DNA of 64,000 bases, from assembly GCF_900105325.1 (NCBI RefSeq), contig NZ_FNSU01000002.1, positions 186,001-250,000 on the forward strand, in the 5' to 3' direction. The DNA comes from Pseudomonas marginalis. Its GTDB lineage: Bacteria; Pseudomonadota; Gammaproteobacteria; Pseudomonadales; Pseudomonadaceae. The position numbers and the translations under genes are program-made. Under the pieces are notes generated by a model. The model was not told where the DNA came from. It searched no databases and saw nothing but the letters and a program-made list of their open reading frames with translations. Of the stretch, positions 52,957 to 62,114 are shown one piece after another (the first letter of the stretch is position 1; each line of letters opens with the position of its first letter).

Positions 52957-53560
52957 CGCCGTGTCAGCTCCCGGTCGAGTTCGTTGGGCAGGATATTTGA
53001 CAGCAACGGCAAGAGCGGACCGCCTTGCTGCGTCCCTTCCTGCCGTCGGCTGATGATTTCCATGTGTCATCGTTCCCGCTTCGAGGCAACGGCGGATCAG
53101 CGTGAGGGCCCGTTTGTCTTCCATTTGACTCGCACCATGGGCCCATCAGGACGTCGTGATTGCCCCGATCAAAGAACTCCTCCAGATCAAGTTCCACGTA
53201 CCGGGGCTGTCCCACCGCCACCTGGTCGCCGGGCTTTATCAATGGATTGATGGGCACTTCCTACCTGACGAGAACCGTAGCTGTAATCCGAGAACAGCGA
53301 GTCGAAGATCGGCGTGAACTGTTGCAGCAGTTGTTGGATCAGGCGATCCACGACGCTGGGAATCCCGGCTGTCTTGTCCACGTTTGGGTTTTTTGGGGGG
53401 GGGGGGGGCGACGGCGCATACACTTTGCGGGTGATACTGGACGGCCGGTGAACGGGCTTTGAGGGTCGGCCAATATTATTTTACGTAGCCCGCCAAGTCG
53501 TCGACCGTCATGCCATCGGCACCCGGCGCACCTTTGTTGTTAATCACGGTTGTGATTGGC
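52957..53560 (-). pseudogene. Group II intron maturase (LtrA-like), broken
   Basis: Several frameshifts and a 14-base G run at 53395-53408 split the reverse-transcriptase frame. The fingers segment and the early palm are readable in pieces, but the YADD catalytic block and the maturase domain are missing. It cannot support splicing. Confidence 0.78.
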
Positions 53561-54143
53561 GAGTGCGAGCACCCGCGTCATCAGCGTGTCCGGCTCCGCG
53601 TTCATCCGCGTCACAGACGCCGCCGATGTCTGTGCACTGCCAGCCCTTGCCCGCGGATACCGTCCGGAACTCAGGTGCACGGTTCGGAGAAGTTTAGGCA
53701 TTTCGACATTCAACGAGACTCTGACGCCTACTGGCGGCAAACTTGTTCTGTCTTGGTGGCGGGATTAATTAGTCACTTACCACGGTCTCGCTGACTTCTA
53801 CACCCTTATCCCGCCGCCTCTCGACGCCCGGTAGCACATCGGCAAGCGTGCAGATTTTCCAATTCGCGCGACCTCCTGCTTCGGCCTGTCAGAACTACGT
53901 CGTAGCGGTCCGTGCAAGAATCGAACTTCGGTCGTCATGGCCACTTTATCCCGTCACGCCGCTTCTATCCGATCCTGTTCTTCAGGCCTATATTTTGCGT
54001 CGGGCTTCCTTCAGATTCGCAGTCACTCGCGACACCCTCGCCTCCGGCTGACACTATCCCTTGCCGGGTATAGAGGACTTTCACCTCCAAGTCACCAGCG
54101 TGGCCACCATAATCAAGCTGGTTGCGCGCCATGCCTGGCGCAC
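52957..54143 (-). mobile_element. Decayed group II intron, probably bacterial class C
   Basis: The minus-strand 5' end GTGCGCCAGGCATGGCGCGC begins at 54143, directly after a Rho-independent terminator in the same orientation (54150-54176), the preferred target of class C introns. About 600 bp of structured leader follow, then a broken maturase. Maturase frames: VINNKGAPGADGMTVDDLAG (about 53550-53480), AGIPSVVDRLIQQLLQQFTP and FDSLFSDYSYGSR (about 53375-53270), EDKRALTLIRRCLEAGTMTH (about 53124), NELDRELTRR (about 52960). Domains V-VI are absent; the element is truncated on its 3' side. Confidence 0.8.
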
Positions 54144-54149
54144 CATGAA

Positions 54150-54176
54150 AAAAGCCCTGAATTACCAGGGCTTTGC
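54150..54176 (-). terminator. Rho-independent terminator
   Basis: AAGCCCTG / CAGGGCTT stem with an AATTAC loop followed, on the minus strand, by a run of six T. It ends the small-protein transcript from 54414, and the intron is inserted immediately behind it. Confidence 0.85.
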
Positions 54177-54183
54177 TTGTCGC

Positions 54184-54414
54184 TCAGGACTCTTCGCACG
54201 TTTTAGGTCGTTGCCGAGAGAATAACATTCGAATCGAAGTGGTAATGACTTTAAGTGAGAGAAACGGGAACAGCTTGCGCATCTCTGGCGCGGTCATCAC
54301 GACTTCAATCGGCATGGCACCCATCATGGTGCCGTACACCAGCAGCCTGTCACCATCCGCCTTGACGCTGGTGACTTCCATCATTTCGGAGCCATCGGTT
54401 GAGTACAGCTTCAT
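54184..54414 (-). CDS. Conserved-looking 76-aa protein of unknown function
   Basis: Starts MKLYSTDGSEMMEVTSVKAD, then GDRLLVYGTMMGAMPIEVVM. The N-terminal 45 residues look like a compact beta-rich domain and the tail is basic (RMLFSRQRPKTCEES). GGAGATAACC before the ATG provides an RBS, and a terminator follows. Small proteins beginning this way accompany other catabolic clusters, but I cannot name a family. It probably forms an operon with the ABM-like gene upstream. Confidence 0.6.
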   Translation of the reverse strand: MKLYSTDGSEMMEVTSVKADGDRLLVYGTMMGAMPIEVVMTAPEMRKLFPFLSLKVITTSIRMLFSRQRPKTCEES

Positions 54415-54492
54415 TAGGGTTATCTCCTGTGCCGGGGTAGGGGGGCGTCTTGTAATTTGTTCACGAACTCATTGGCGCAACGTTAAAGCAAA

Positions 54493-54888
54493 TCACAGGA
54501 AATTGACTTCAAGTGTCTTGGTCTTCATGTGGACTTGCGACGCGCCAACCGGGTAGCGGTCGAAGACGGAGCGGTCATGATCCATGCCGTTGAACTGCTC
54601 CATGGTCATTGGTTCGGTGCAGCAATCGAGCATGCGCTGTTGAGCATCTTGGAACCAGCTGGTCTGGCGCATCTTGTTGAGATAGTCTTCCGATTTCCAC
54701 GAGGCTATCGCGACCCACTGATTGGGATTTCGCCCCCATCCTTGAAATGCAAAGTTGCAACCCTCCTCATACCAATGATCTGCATTGCTGCACAAAAATT
54801 CCAGCGCTAGCAGAAACTCTTCCCGACGATTCGGATCAATCGTAAAGCGTGAGACAAAGCAGTTGTTTGTACGAATCCACGCTGACAT
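54493..54888 (-). CDS. ABM/Dabb-superfamily small protein
   Basis: A 131-aa protein with the ferredoxin-like fold pattern of antibiotic-biosynthesis-type monooxygenases: NCFVSRFTIDPNRREEFLLA (about residues 9-28), then QWVAIASWKSEDYLNKMRQT (about 57-76). Such proteins act as cofactor-less monooxygenases or small isomerases/cyclases. It precedes the small 76-aa gene on the minus strand, and site 8 of the regulon palindrome lies 141 bp upstream. The exact role is unknown. Confidence 0.65.
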   Translation of the reverse strand: MSAWIRTNNCFVSRFTIDPNRREEFLLALEFLCSNADHWYEEGCNFAFQGWGRNPNQWVAIASWKSEDYLNKMRQTSWFQDAQQRMLDCCTEPMTMEQFNGMDHDRSVFDRYPVGASQVHMKTKTLEVNFL

Positions 54889-55028
54889 GGTGCTCTCCTG
54901 TTTTTGAGTGTTTTCAGGTTTTTATTTTATGGTCCACTTTGAACTTTGTGCCGTTCTGATAAGAAGCGGTTGCATTGCGTGAATCAACGGAGGACCTGCA
55001 AATGGCCCACTGCTTCGTTAGCTTCATA

Positions 55029-55042
55029 GTATCCTAGCATAC
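55029..55042. promoter_or_regulatory. Regulon palindrome, site 8
   Basis: GTATCCTAGCATAC, one mismatch to the consensus. On the minus strand it serves the ABM-like and 76-aa genes. The remaining sequence 55043-55382 shows no convincing gene. Confidence 0.75.
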
Positions 55043-55291
55043 CAAATCTGTTTCTGCACGTAATCTCGCCACGAGCTATGTGCTTACCTGCAATGGCTTT
55101 TTGAGTAGATTGAACACATCTTCGCCACCTTTGGTCGCAGGGATGTGGACGGGCGGGATTGGGGGAGCCCCCAGTGTTGTCGAGAGACGTATGGGGGATG
55201 CCAGGTTCCGAGAGATGTTCTGCTGCCTAAGGCGCAAGGTATTCTGGGCCAGGGGGAGTGCTGCAAGACAGGACGTTAGCGTATAGTAATT

Positions 55292-55309
55292 GTCATTGTA
55301 TGAAATGAC
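55292..55309. promoter_or_regulatory. Inverted repeat before the MarR gene
   Basis: GTCATT-GTATGA-AATGAC, 18 bp with perfect 6-bp arms, 73 bp upstream of the MarR ATG. It differs from the regulon palindrome and is a candidate autoregulatory site. Confidence 0.5.
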
Positions 55310-55382
55310 CTTTCAAGTCAGCCGACCTTCAGGCTCCTTTGTCTGGATGGCTTTTGGAAGTTTTTTAACGGAGCGGTAAAGT

Positions 55383-55919
55383 ATGCTAGAGAATGAATCG
55401 GCCCCACTTGAAACCAAGACGGCCAAGCGGTCGACAAAATCTGCCAAGAAAACCATCATGACCGATGATAATAATTGGGATCAGCGCGTCGGCTTCCTGA
55501 TGCACGATGTGTCGCGCCTGCGGCGTATCGTATTCGACAACATGATGACGCCATTAGGGGTGACCCGTTCGCAATGGTGGGTGCTGGCGCACCTGTCACG
55601 CCATGACGGGATGATCCAGAGTGACCTTGCAGCCTTGTTGGATCTGGGGAAGGCAGCATTGGGTGGCCTGATCGATCGACTGGAAGCATCCGAGTTCATC
55701 GAACGACGTCCGGATATTTCGGACCGTCGTGTCAAGCGTGTGCACCTGACGCGCAAGGGCAACCATATGGTGAAGGAGATGCGCGAGCTGAGCCATCATT
55801 TGAGCGAGCAGATTTTAAGCGGATTTGACCAAGAGGAGCGCCTCCAGTTGGCTGATCTCTTGATGAGGGTCAAGGAAAACCTGCTGTTGATTAAGCGCGA
55901 AAGCGGTATCGAAGAGTAA
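55383..55919 (+). CDS. MarR-family regulator
   Basis: A 178-aa winged-helix regulator with an unusual Lys/Thr/Ser-rich N-terminal tail of about 25 residues. The DNA-binding domain reads VTRSQWWVLAHLSRHDGMIQ, LAALLDLGKAALGGLIDRLE, then FIERRPDISDRRVKRVHLTR, a typical wing. A second in-frame ATG (MTDDNNWDQRVG) would remove the tail. Its central position makes it a candidate regulator of the surrounding genes, but its own promoter carries a different inverted repeat. Confidence 0.87.
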   Translation: MLENESAPLETKTAKRSTKSAKKTIMTDDNNWDQRVGFLMHDVSRLRRIVFDNMMTPLGVTRSQWWVLAHLSRHDGMIQSDLAALLDLGKAALGGLIDRLEASEFIERRPDISDRRVKRVHLTRKGNHMVKEMRELSHHLSEQILSGFDQEERLQLADLLMRVKENLLLIKRESGIEE

Positions 55920-56177
55920 AGGAGAGCGCTAAAGCACGCAGGGGCTGTGTATTACGGTGCTCTGAGCATATATTTGTGGCAATCCCTATACCGTAGGTTT
56001 CCGTCGGTTGCCTGCGCCCCTTCAGCTATTTCGTAATAGCTTTTTTTGCTGCGCGCGCGTTGTTCAATCAATCAAAGTAATTAGCTCTGTAGAGTCGGTG
56101 CCTGTTCGGTACCGGCGGCTGGCGGTTTCGCCGATGAAACTGAAATCCAGATTCGAGCTTATAAATGCGTCAATATT

Positions 56178-56191
56178 GTATGTCAGCATAC
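56178..56191. promoter_or_regulatory. Regulon palindrome, site 9
   Basis: GTATGTCAGCATAC, one mismatch to the consensus, with a TATGCT -10-like element just downstream. It lies 101 bp before the ACAD gene; the rest of 55920-56291 holds no gene. Confidence 0.75.
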
Positions 56192-56291
56192 CTTATGCTA
56201 ACGTTTTATGGTCGCTTGCCATGGCTATGGCCGCATTCAATTGCGGCCTTCCGTGCGTTGCAATCCATAGCCGTAGTGTTGAGGAAAGAAA

Positions 56292-57458
56292 ATGAATTTC
56301 GAGCCCACTGAAGATCAGCTCGCTATCCGTGCCGCAGTAGAAAGCGTCTGCTCGGCATTCGATGACGAATATTGGTTGCGCAAGGATCGAGAGGGCGGCT
56401 TCCCCGAAGATTTTTATGCAGCACTCGCCCGTGAAGGGTGGCTGGGTATTGCGATGCCTCAAGAGTACGGAGGGGCAGGACTAGGGATCAGCGAGGCGGC
56501 GCTGATGATGGAAGCGATTTCTGCTTCGGGAGCGGGACTTTCAGGTGCGTCGGCTGTGCATATGAATGTGTTCGGGCTTCACCCTGTGGTGGTCCATGGC
56601 AGCGCTGAACAAAAAGCACGCTGGTTACCGCCGATCATCAGTGGCAAGCATAAAGCCTGTTTCGGTGTGACAGAACCCAACACTGGTCTCAATACCCTGA
56701 AGTTGAAAACCACAGCGGTGCGTCAAGGTGATCGTTATGTGGTAAATGGGCAGAAGGTGTGGATTTCCACGGCCCAGGTCGCGGATAAAATCATGCTGTT
56801 GGCGCGTACAACGCCTATCGAAGAAGTCAAATCTCCCGGCCAGGGCCTTAGTCTGTTCTACACCGACCTGGACCGCAGCAAGATCGAAGTGCGTGAGATC
56901 GAAAAGCTTGGGCGCAAGGCCGTAGATTCGAACCAACTGTTCATCGATGGATTGGAGATTCCAGTCGAGAATCGCATCGGCGAGGAGGGACGTGGTTTTG
57001 AATACATTCTTCATAGCTTGAACCCGGAGCGGATTTTACTGGCAGCCGAGGCTACTGGGCTCGGGCGAGTAGCGCTGGGTCGAGCGGCACGCTATGCCGG
57101 TGAGCGCATCGTATTTGAACGGCCGATTGGGCAGAACCAAGGTGTCCAGCACCCTTTGGCCGAGCGTTGGATTGACCTGGAAGCGGGCAGGCTTCTCTAT
57201 CAGCGCGCAGCCTGGCTGTATGACCAAGGCAAGAACTGCGGGGCGGAAGCCAACGCGGCGAAATATTTTTGCGCAGAGGCCGGTTTTCGAGCCTGCGAAA
57301 CCGCGGTTCTGACCCACGGTGGGATGGGGTATGCAAAGGAGTACCACGTGGAACGCTACTTCCGCGAAGCGATGTTGCCGCGGATTGCTCCCATCTCGCC
57401 ACAACTTATTCTGTGTTTTATTGCAGAAAAAGTTCTGGGCCTGCCGAAGTCCTACTGA
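56292..57458 (+). CDS. Acyl-CoA dehydrogenase
   Basis: A 388-aa ACAD: MNFEPTEDQLAIRAAVESVC, CFGVTEPNTGLNTLKLKTTA (substrate/FAD block near 130), VNGQKVWISTAQVADKIMLL, IVFERPIGQNQGVQHPLAER (FAD dimer contact near 275) and THGGMGYAKEYHVERYFREA with the Glu of the catalytic loop near 360. It is the fourth ACAD of the regulon and the first gene of the unit leading to the acyl-CoA ligase, so it may act right after substrate activation. Confidence 0.9.
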   Translation: MNFEPTEDQLAIRAAVESVCSAFDDEYWLRKDREGGFPEDFYAALAREGWLGIAMPQEYGGAGLGISEAALMMEAISASGAGLSGASAVHMNVFGLHPVVVHGSAEQKARWLPPIISGKHKACFGVTEPNTGLNTLKLKTTAVRQGDRYVVNGQKVWISTAQVADKIMLLARTTPIEEVKSPGQGLSLFYTDLDRSKIEVREIEKLGRKAVDSNQLFIDGLEIPVENRIGEEGRGFEYILHSLNPERILLAAEATGLGRVALGRAARYAGERIVFERPIGQNQGVQHPLAERWIDLEAGRLLYQRAAWLYDQGKNCGAEANAAKYFCAEAGFRACETAVLTHGGMGYAKEYHVERYFREAMLPRIAPISPQLILCFIAEKVLGLPKSY

Positions 57459-57460
57459 GC

Positions 57461-57748
57461 ATGCCCGCTCCTAATAAAATCGAGGACCGGTGCCAGGACG
57501 AGAAAACGCTTTGGCAGTTGTTCACCGAGCAAGGTGGTGCTAGGCCCCTCGGCGAGTGCATGAACCTGCTCGAATCCGGGGTCGAACGCCTCAACTTCGA
57601 CCATTACCCCAGCCTCTGGCAATGGCCGTCAGACGAGCTGGAGGGCTTCTGGGCAAGTACCGGGGAATGCTTCGACACCATTTCGCCTGATTCCTTCATT
57701 GCGCTGTTGACCAGGCAATTGCTCTTGCTCGGCAGCCGCAGTGGTTAG
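57461..57748 (+). CDS. Small protein resembling the N-terminal cap of acetyl/acetoacetyl-CoA synthetases
   Basis: A 95-aa protein, 2 bp after the ACAD stop. The central part, LNFDHYPSLWQWPSDELEGF then WASTGECFD, matches the ACAS_N-type pattern (Y-x2-L-x-x-W-S-x-x-x-x-x-F-W) at the start of acetoacetyl-CoA synthetases, but the frame ends after that cap. The acyl-CoA ligase gene that follows is complete without it. Either a gene remnant or a free-standing accessory domain; the frame is clean. Confidence 0.55.
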   Translation: MPAPNKIEDRCQDEKTLWQLFTEQGGARPLGECMNLLESGVERLNFDHYPSLWQWPSDELEGFWASTGECFDTISPDSFIALLTRQLLLLGSRSG

Positions 57749-57818
57749 GCCGATTGGAGTGGACAAGGTGGAATACTGAATTGCACAGTTGCGATTAAAA
57801 ATAATAGGAGGAGGGAAG

Positions 57819-59420
57819 ATGTCTTCGAAAGTATTGGCTCGGGTCGATGGGGCCCCATTGTTGCGACTCGAGGAAATGATATGGGTCGGTGATATCCCCG
57901 CCCTGGGGGCGTTGCGCTATCCAGAGCGCGATGCGCTTGTCTTCCCTGATGGAAATTTCCGAACGACTTACAGTGGCCTTGAACAACAGACCAATGCTTT
58001 TGTTCGGCTTCTGCGTGAACGGGGTGTTCTGCCGGGCGACCGGATCGCCTACCTGGGCCGAAACAACGATCTTTTTTTCCCGGTACTCTTTGGTGCCATT
58101 CGTGCGGGCGTTGTTCTGGTCCCTATCAACTGGCGGCTTGCAGTACCTGAAATTGCCTATCAACTGGAAGATTCACGATCGCGTTTGTTGGTGTGCGATA
58201 CAGGTATGGTCGAGGACGCGCGAGCTGCGGTCGCGGGCCTCCAGGTGCCTCCAGCGTTTCTGCTGGTCGATGACCAGAGTCCTGCCGGGCTGCGTAGCCT
58301 GCTATGCAGGCCAGCGTCCGTCCAACCCTGCCCACGGAATCCCGAACAAATTGTCGTGCAAATGTATACCAGTGGAACCACTGGCAATCCCAAGGGTGTA
58401 CTGATCTCCCACCAGGCGTTCTCCATTGCGCGCCACGCAGATCTTGTTTCGGCAGACTGGGAAGACTGGGTAGAGGGTGGCGTCAGTCTCTCTCCAATGC
58501 CGAATTTCCATATTGGCGGCATGTGCTGGGTCTTGATGGGGCTGGTGCGCATGGCGACGGTAGTGATCACCTGTGATCCATCCCCATTGAACGTGCTGAA
58601 TTTAATGCGTACCTATGCCGTGGAGCGTTGTTTTCTGGTGGCGACTGCCATGCGCGCGGTCGTAGATGAATTGATCAACAGCGGCGGCTCCGTTCCTCCG
58701 ATCAAGGGGCTCTATTATGGCGCGATGGTCATGAGCGAGCGTTTGTTACGCGATACCATGGGGCTGTTCGGTTGTTCCTTCGGGCAGTTCTTCGGTATGA
58801 CCGAACTGACTGGCACGGCGACCTTCCTGGGCCCGCGGGACCATGATCTGCTGCACCCACAGCGGTTGAAATCTTTGGGTCGTCCGTTAGCAGGCATGAG
58901 CCTGGAAATCCGGGGGACGGATCGCCAGGTATTAGGCAGGGGCGAGCACGGCGAGATCTGGATCAAGACACCTACGTTGATGTCCGGCTATTGGCAGATG
59001 CCTGGCAAGACGCAGGAGGCGGTAGTAGAGGGTTGGTACGCCACCGGTGATGGAGGCTATCTTGACGACGAGGGTTTCCTGCACCTGACCGACCGGATCA
59101 AGGACATGATTGTCAGCGGCGGGGAGAACGTCTATCCAGCAGAAGTCGAAGAGGCCTTTCGACAGCATCCTGCTGTGCTGGATGCCGCGGTCGTTGGCTT
59201 GCCGGACGAGCGTTGGGGCGAGGCCGTCGTGGCAGTCATCGAGCTGCGACCGGACGTGCAGGTCGAAACCGATGAGTTGTCCACCTTTATTCGAGCCAGG
59301 ATTGCCGGCTACAAATGCCCTAAAACGATTCGATTTGGGTCGTTGCCACGTACGGCTTCCGGTAAGGTGCAGCGCAACAAGCTTCGGGAGCGGATTGTGA
59401 GTGAGAATCCCTGGGATTGA
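57819..59420 (+). CDS. Acyl-CoA synthetase (AMP-forming), FadD3-like
   Basis: A 533-aa ANL-superfamily ligase: phosphate loop YTSGTTGNPKGVLISH (about 184-199), FGMTELTG (about 325), WYATGDGGYLDDEG with the ribose-binding Asp, DRIKDMIVSGGENVYPAEVE (hinge) and catalytic Lys in PRTASGKVQRNKL near the end. It would activate the carboxylic-acid substrate or a degradation intermediate to its CoA thioester. AGGAGG 8 nt upstream fixes the ATG at 57819. It ends the plus-strand unit with the ACAD. Confidence 0.9.
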   Translation: MSSKVLARVDGAPLLRLEEMIWVGDIPALGALRYPERDALVFPDGNFRTTYSGLEQQTNAFVRLLRERGVLPGDRIAYLGRNNDLFFPVLFGAIRAGVVLVPINWRLAVPEIAYQLEDSRSRLLVCDTGMVEDARAAVAGLQVPPAFLLVDDQSPAGLRSLLCRPASVQPCPRNPEQIVVQMYTSGTTGNPKGVLISHQAFSIARHADLVSADWEDWVEGGVSLSPMPNFHIGGMCWVLMGLVRMATVVITCDPSPLNVLNLMRTYAVERCFLVATAMRAVVDELINSGGSVPPIKGLYYGAMVMSERLLRDTMGLFGCSFGQFFGMTELTGTATFLGPRDHDLLHPQRLKSLGRPLAGMSLEIRGTDRQVLGRGEHGEIWIKTPTLMSGYWQMPGKTQEAVVEGWYATGDGGYLDDEGFLHLTDRIKDMIVSGGENVYPAEVEEAFRQHPAVLDAAVVGLPDERWGEAVVAVIELRPDVQVETDELSTFIRARIAGYKCPKTIRFGSLPRTASGKVQRNKLRERIVSENPWD

Positions 59421-59562
59421 CCGTCTCTGTATCGCAGCAACTTGCTTCATGCTGTCGATAGACCGGTAACGGGCATCGACAGCACATCAGGCGGGATGCT
59501 TTCATAGTTGCGCAGGACGGCATTCATCGCGCATGACGCCAGTTCATGCGCGGTCGGTCGTT

Positions 59563-60840
59563 TCAAAGCCTTGCAGCGATTTGGCGCCAGGCGTGAGTGA
59601 GTTCCTCGCGAAACACTGGTGCGGACACCGAAATAATCGCTTCGGCCCTCTCATGTACGCTTTTCCCGCACAAGTTAGCCATGCCATATTCCGTGACCAC
59701 ATGATCGATATCCGTTCTGGGTAACGTGGTGATTGCCATGTTACTCAAGCTGGGCACGATACGTGAGCCTTTGCCGGCGTTGTAGGTGGCGTTCAATGCG
59801 ACGATGCTACTTCCGCCACGTGACATGCGGGCTGCACGGGCAAAGTCCGGTGCGCCACCGGCACCGCTGATGGCCCTCCCGTTGGCGTGCTCCAGATTGC
59901 ATTGCCCGAACAAGTCGACTTCAAGCGCTGAGTTGACCGCCACAAAACGATCCAGGTCCAGCAACGTGTGCGGATTGTGGGTCACTTCGCAGCCGGCAAT
60001 GCGCAGTTGTTTAAACTCGGCGGCCCACTGATAGAGCCTTTGGCTTCCCACCAAAACGCAAGTGGTGTGCTGAAAGTCCGGATCCAACGCGCCGGCCTCC
60101 TGCAAGTCGATAAGGCCGTCCGAAAGCATGCCGGAATGAAAGCGTAAATTGCGTCGGTCACACAACAGCCGGGAGAGTGCCATGGGGACCTTGCCCAAGC
60201 CGACTTGCAATACGCTGCCGTCACGTACCAGCGGGGCAATATGAGTAGCGATAGCGTGGGTCGCCTGATCGCATTCGGTGATGTATTGCGGTAGCGCCGA
60301 ATCCACATCGCACACATAGTCGAAGGCGTGATAAGGCAAGGTGGGCGCGCCCGGTATGTATGGCGTTTGCGCGTTGATTAGCGCCAGTACCTTACGACTT
60401 TTCCTAAGTACCACCGGCAGGAATTCCACTGCAGGGCCAAGCGAGCAATTGCCTTGTGCGTCAGGTGGAGATACCTGAACGACACAAAGATCAATCAATA
60501 ATTTATCCAGAACATGACGAACGAACCCTGCATAGCTGACCGGAAGTGCGCGATAACGCCCCTGACGTTGTGCCTCGCACAGGGCAGGCTGCATGAACAG
60601 GCCGGTTATGCGGGTGCCGGGGGCGAATCTATCAATATCCAGGTGGTTGATCCCGGGTACGTAGCTGGTCAATATCTCCAGGTTACGGCTGTATTCCCGG
60701 TCGCGAAGCAAGCAGGAAACGAATTCGGTTGGGGCGCCACTTGATCCGGGAAGGAATATGGACTTGTTTCCATCAATGATGGATGCAAGCATGCGAATAT
60801 CAGCCAGTTTCACCATATAGGCGAGTCTCGTTGCTGTCAT
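59563..60840 (-). CDS. Acetyl-CoA hydrolase/CoA-transferase family (4-hydroxybutyrate CoA-transferase type)
   Basis: A 425-aa CoA-transferase. The N-terminal domain carries FLPGSSGAPTEFVSCLL and ALPVSYAGFVRHVL; the C-terminal one VLQVGLGKVPMALSRLL, RFHSGMLSDGLIDLQEAGAL, FVAVNSALEVDLFGQCNLEH with the Glu that forms the CoA-thioester in this family, and YGMANLCGKSVHERAEAIIS. It probably moves CoA between pathway acids and acetate. I start at the ATG at 60840; a longer frame to 60900 lacks support. It lies downstream of the thiolase gene on the same strand. Confidence 0.88.
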   Translation of the reverse strand: MTATRLAYMVKLADIRMLASIIDGNKSIFLPGSSGAPTEFVSCLLRDREYSRNLEILTSYVPGINHLDIDRFAPGTRITGLFMQPALCEAQRQGRYRALPVSYAGFVRHVLDKLLIDLCVVQVSPPDAQGNCSLGPAVEFLPVVLRKSRKVLALINAQTPYIPGAPTLPYHAFDYVCDVDSALPQYITECDQATHAIATHIAPLVRDGSVLQVGLGKVPMALSRLLCDRRNLRFHSGMLSDGLIDLQEAGALDPDFQHTTCVLVGSQRLYQWAAEFKQLRIAGCEVTHNPHTLLDLDRFVAVNSALEVDLFGQCNLEHANGRAISGAGGAPDFARAARMSRGGSSIVALNATYNAGKGSRIVPSLSNMAITTLPRTDIDHVVTEYGMANLCGKSVHERAEAIISVSAPVFREELTHAWRQIAARL

Positions 60841-60908
60841 TGCTATAAGAGGGGGGCGCTGGCTTTCCGCTGTCGGCGGTGGGCCAGCGCTCTGCGACAA
60901 GCGTGATC

Positions 60909-62114
60909 TCAGCTGTGCAGGCCGAGGATCGAGATGGCTGCGATACCCAGGTAAGGAACGCCGCCAAGATTGTGGGTCAGCCCCATGCTTGGACTCTTGA
61001 GCTGGCGATCGCCTGCTCGTTCAAGCAATTGGTTATAAACCTCGTACGCCATACGCAGACCTGACGCCGCGATCGGATGACCGAAACATTTCAGCCCGCC
61101 ATCAATCTGGCAGGGGAGGCCGCCATTACTGTCGTAGAAGCCGTTCAGAACATCGTTGACAGCGCGACCTTCAGGCGAGATGAAAAGATCTTCCATCGTC
61201 ACCAATTCCGTGATGGAGAAGCAGTCATGCACCTCCAGCAAATCGAGTTGCTCTCGCGGGTTGCTGATGCCCGCTTCTGCATAGGCGCGTTGGGCGGCGG
61301 CGCGGGTGGTGCGCACGGTGCTACCGTCCCAGCGATTGGTGGAGGTTTCCATTCCCGAACCGATCGCCAACTGGATGGCCTTGATGGTGACCATGTCCTT
61401 CTTGCCAAGTGCCCGGGCGATTTCCGGCGTGGTGACAATGGCCGCAGCCGCACCGTCGCTGACGCCACAGCAATCGAAAAGGCCCAATGGGTCGGCAATC
61501 ATCGGGGCATTGAGAATCTGCTCCATGCTGATTCGTTTTCGAATATGCGCCTTGGGACTGAGCATGCCGTTCTCGTGGCTTTTCCAGGAGATATGTGCCA
61601 GTGCTCGTTTGAGGTCTTCTTTCGATGTTCCGTGCTTGGAGCGGTAGCCGGCTGCCAGTTGCGCAAATCCGGCCGGAGCTGAACCCAGTGGCAGCCAGAG
61701 GTCGTTGAAGGTCCCTTTGTAGGCCGGAGGCAGCCCGCCATAGCCAGCGTCCTTGAGTTTTTCGGCGCCAATTGCCAGGGCAAAGTCTGCTGCGCCGGAG
61801 GCCACCGCATAGATGGCGCCGCGCAATGCTTCGGTGCCTGTGGCACACATGTTTTCGACCCGCGTGACCGGGATGCCGTCGAGACGTAACGCAGTGGACG
61901 CGGGAATGGCGGAGTTGCCGACGTTGATGGCGTCGAGGCAGGAGCCGTACCATGCTGCGTCGATCTGATGGCGTTCGATACCGGCATCCTGCAATGCTTC
62001 TTCGAAGGCTTCGGCCAGCAGCTCTGGTGTCCCTGTGTCCCAGCGCTCGCCAAACTGCGAGCAACCCATGCCGATAATGGCGACCTTGTCTTTAATACCT
62101 GTAGCCATGTTCAA
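60909..62114 (-). CDS. Thiolase family protein (SCP-x/lipid-transfer type)
   Basis: A 401-aa thiolase-fold protein. The nucleophilic Cys lies in VENMCATGTEALRGAIYAVA (about residue 93), HDCFSITE near 300 and GHPIAASGLRMAYEVYNQLL near 345 give the His/Asn pair; the canonical second Cys near the C-terminus (CxG) is replaced (LTHNLGGVPYLGI). This is the pattern of SCP-x-like thiolases that work with DUF35 proteins. The start overlaps the HMG-CoA-synthase/DUF35 gene by 4 bp. Confidence 0.88.
   Translation of the reverse strand: MNMATGIKDKVAIIGMGCSQFGERWDTGTPELLAEAFEEALQDAGIERHQIDAAWYGSCLDAINVGNSAIPASTALRLDGIPVTRVENMCATGTEALRGAIYAVASGAADFALAIGAEKLKDAGYGGLPPAYKGTFNDLWLPLGSAPAGFAQLAAGYRSKHGTSKEDLKRALAHISWKSHENGMLSPKAHIRKRISMEQILNAPMIADPLGLFDCCGVSDGAAAAIVTTPEIARALGKKDMVTIKAIQLAIGSGMETSTNRWDGSTVRTTRAAAQRAYAEAGISNPREQLDLLEVHDCFSITELVTMEDLFISPEGRAVNDVLNGFYDSNGGLPCQIDGGLKCFGHPIAASGLRMAYEVYNQLLERAGDRQLKSPSMGLTHNLGGVPYLGIAAISILGLHS

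Noticed and set aside
55080..55286. 68-codon plus-strand frame before the MarR gene
   Set aside because: No RBS, no family features, atypical composition (many Arg/Gly/Trp); probably non-coding.
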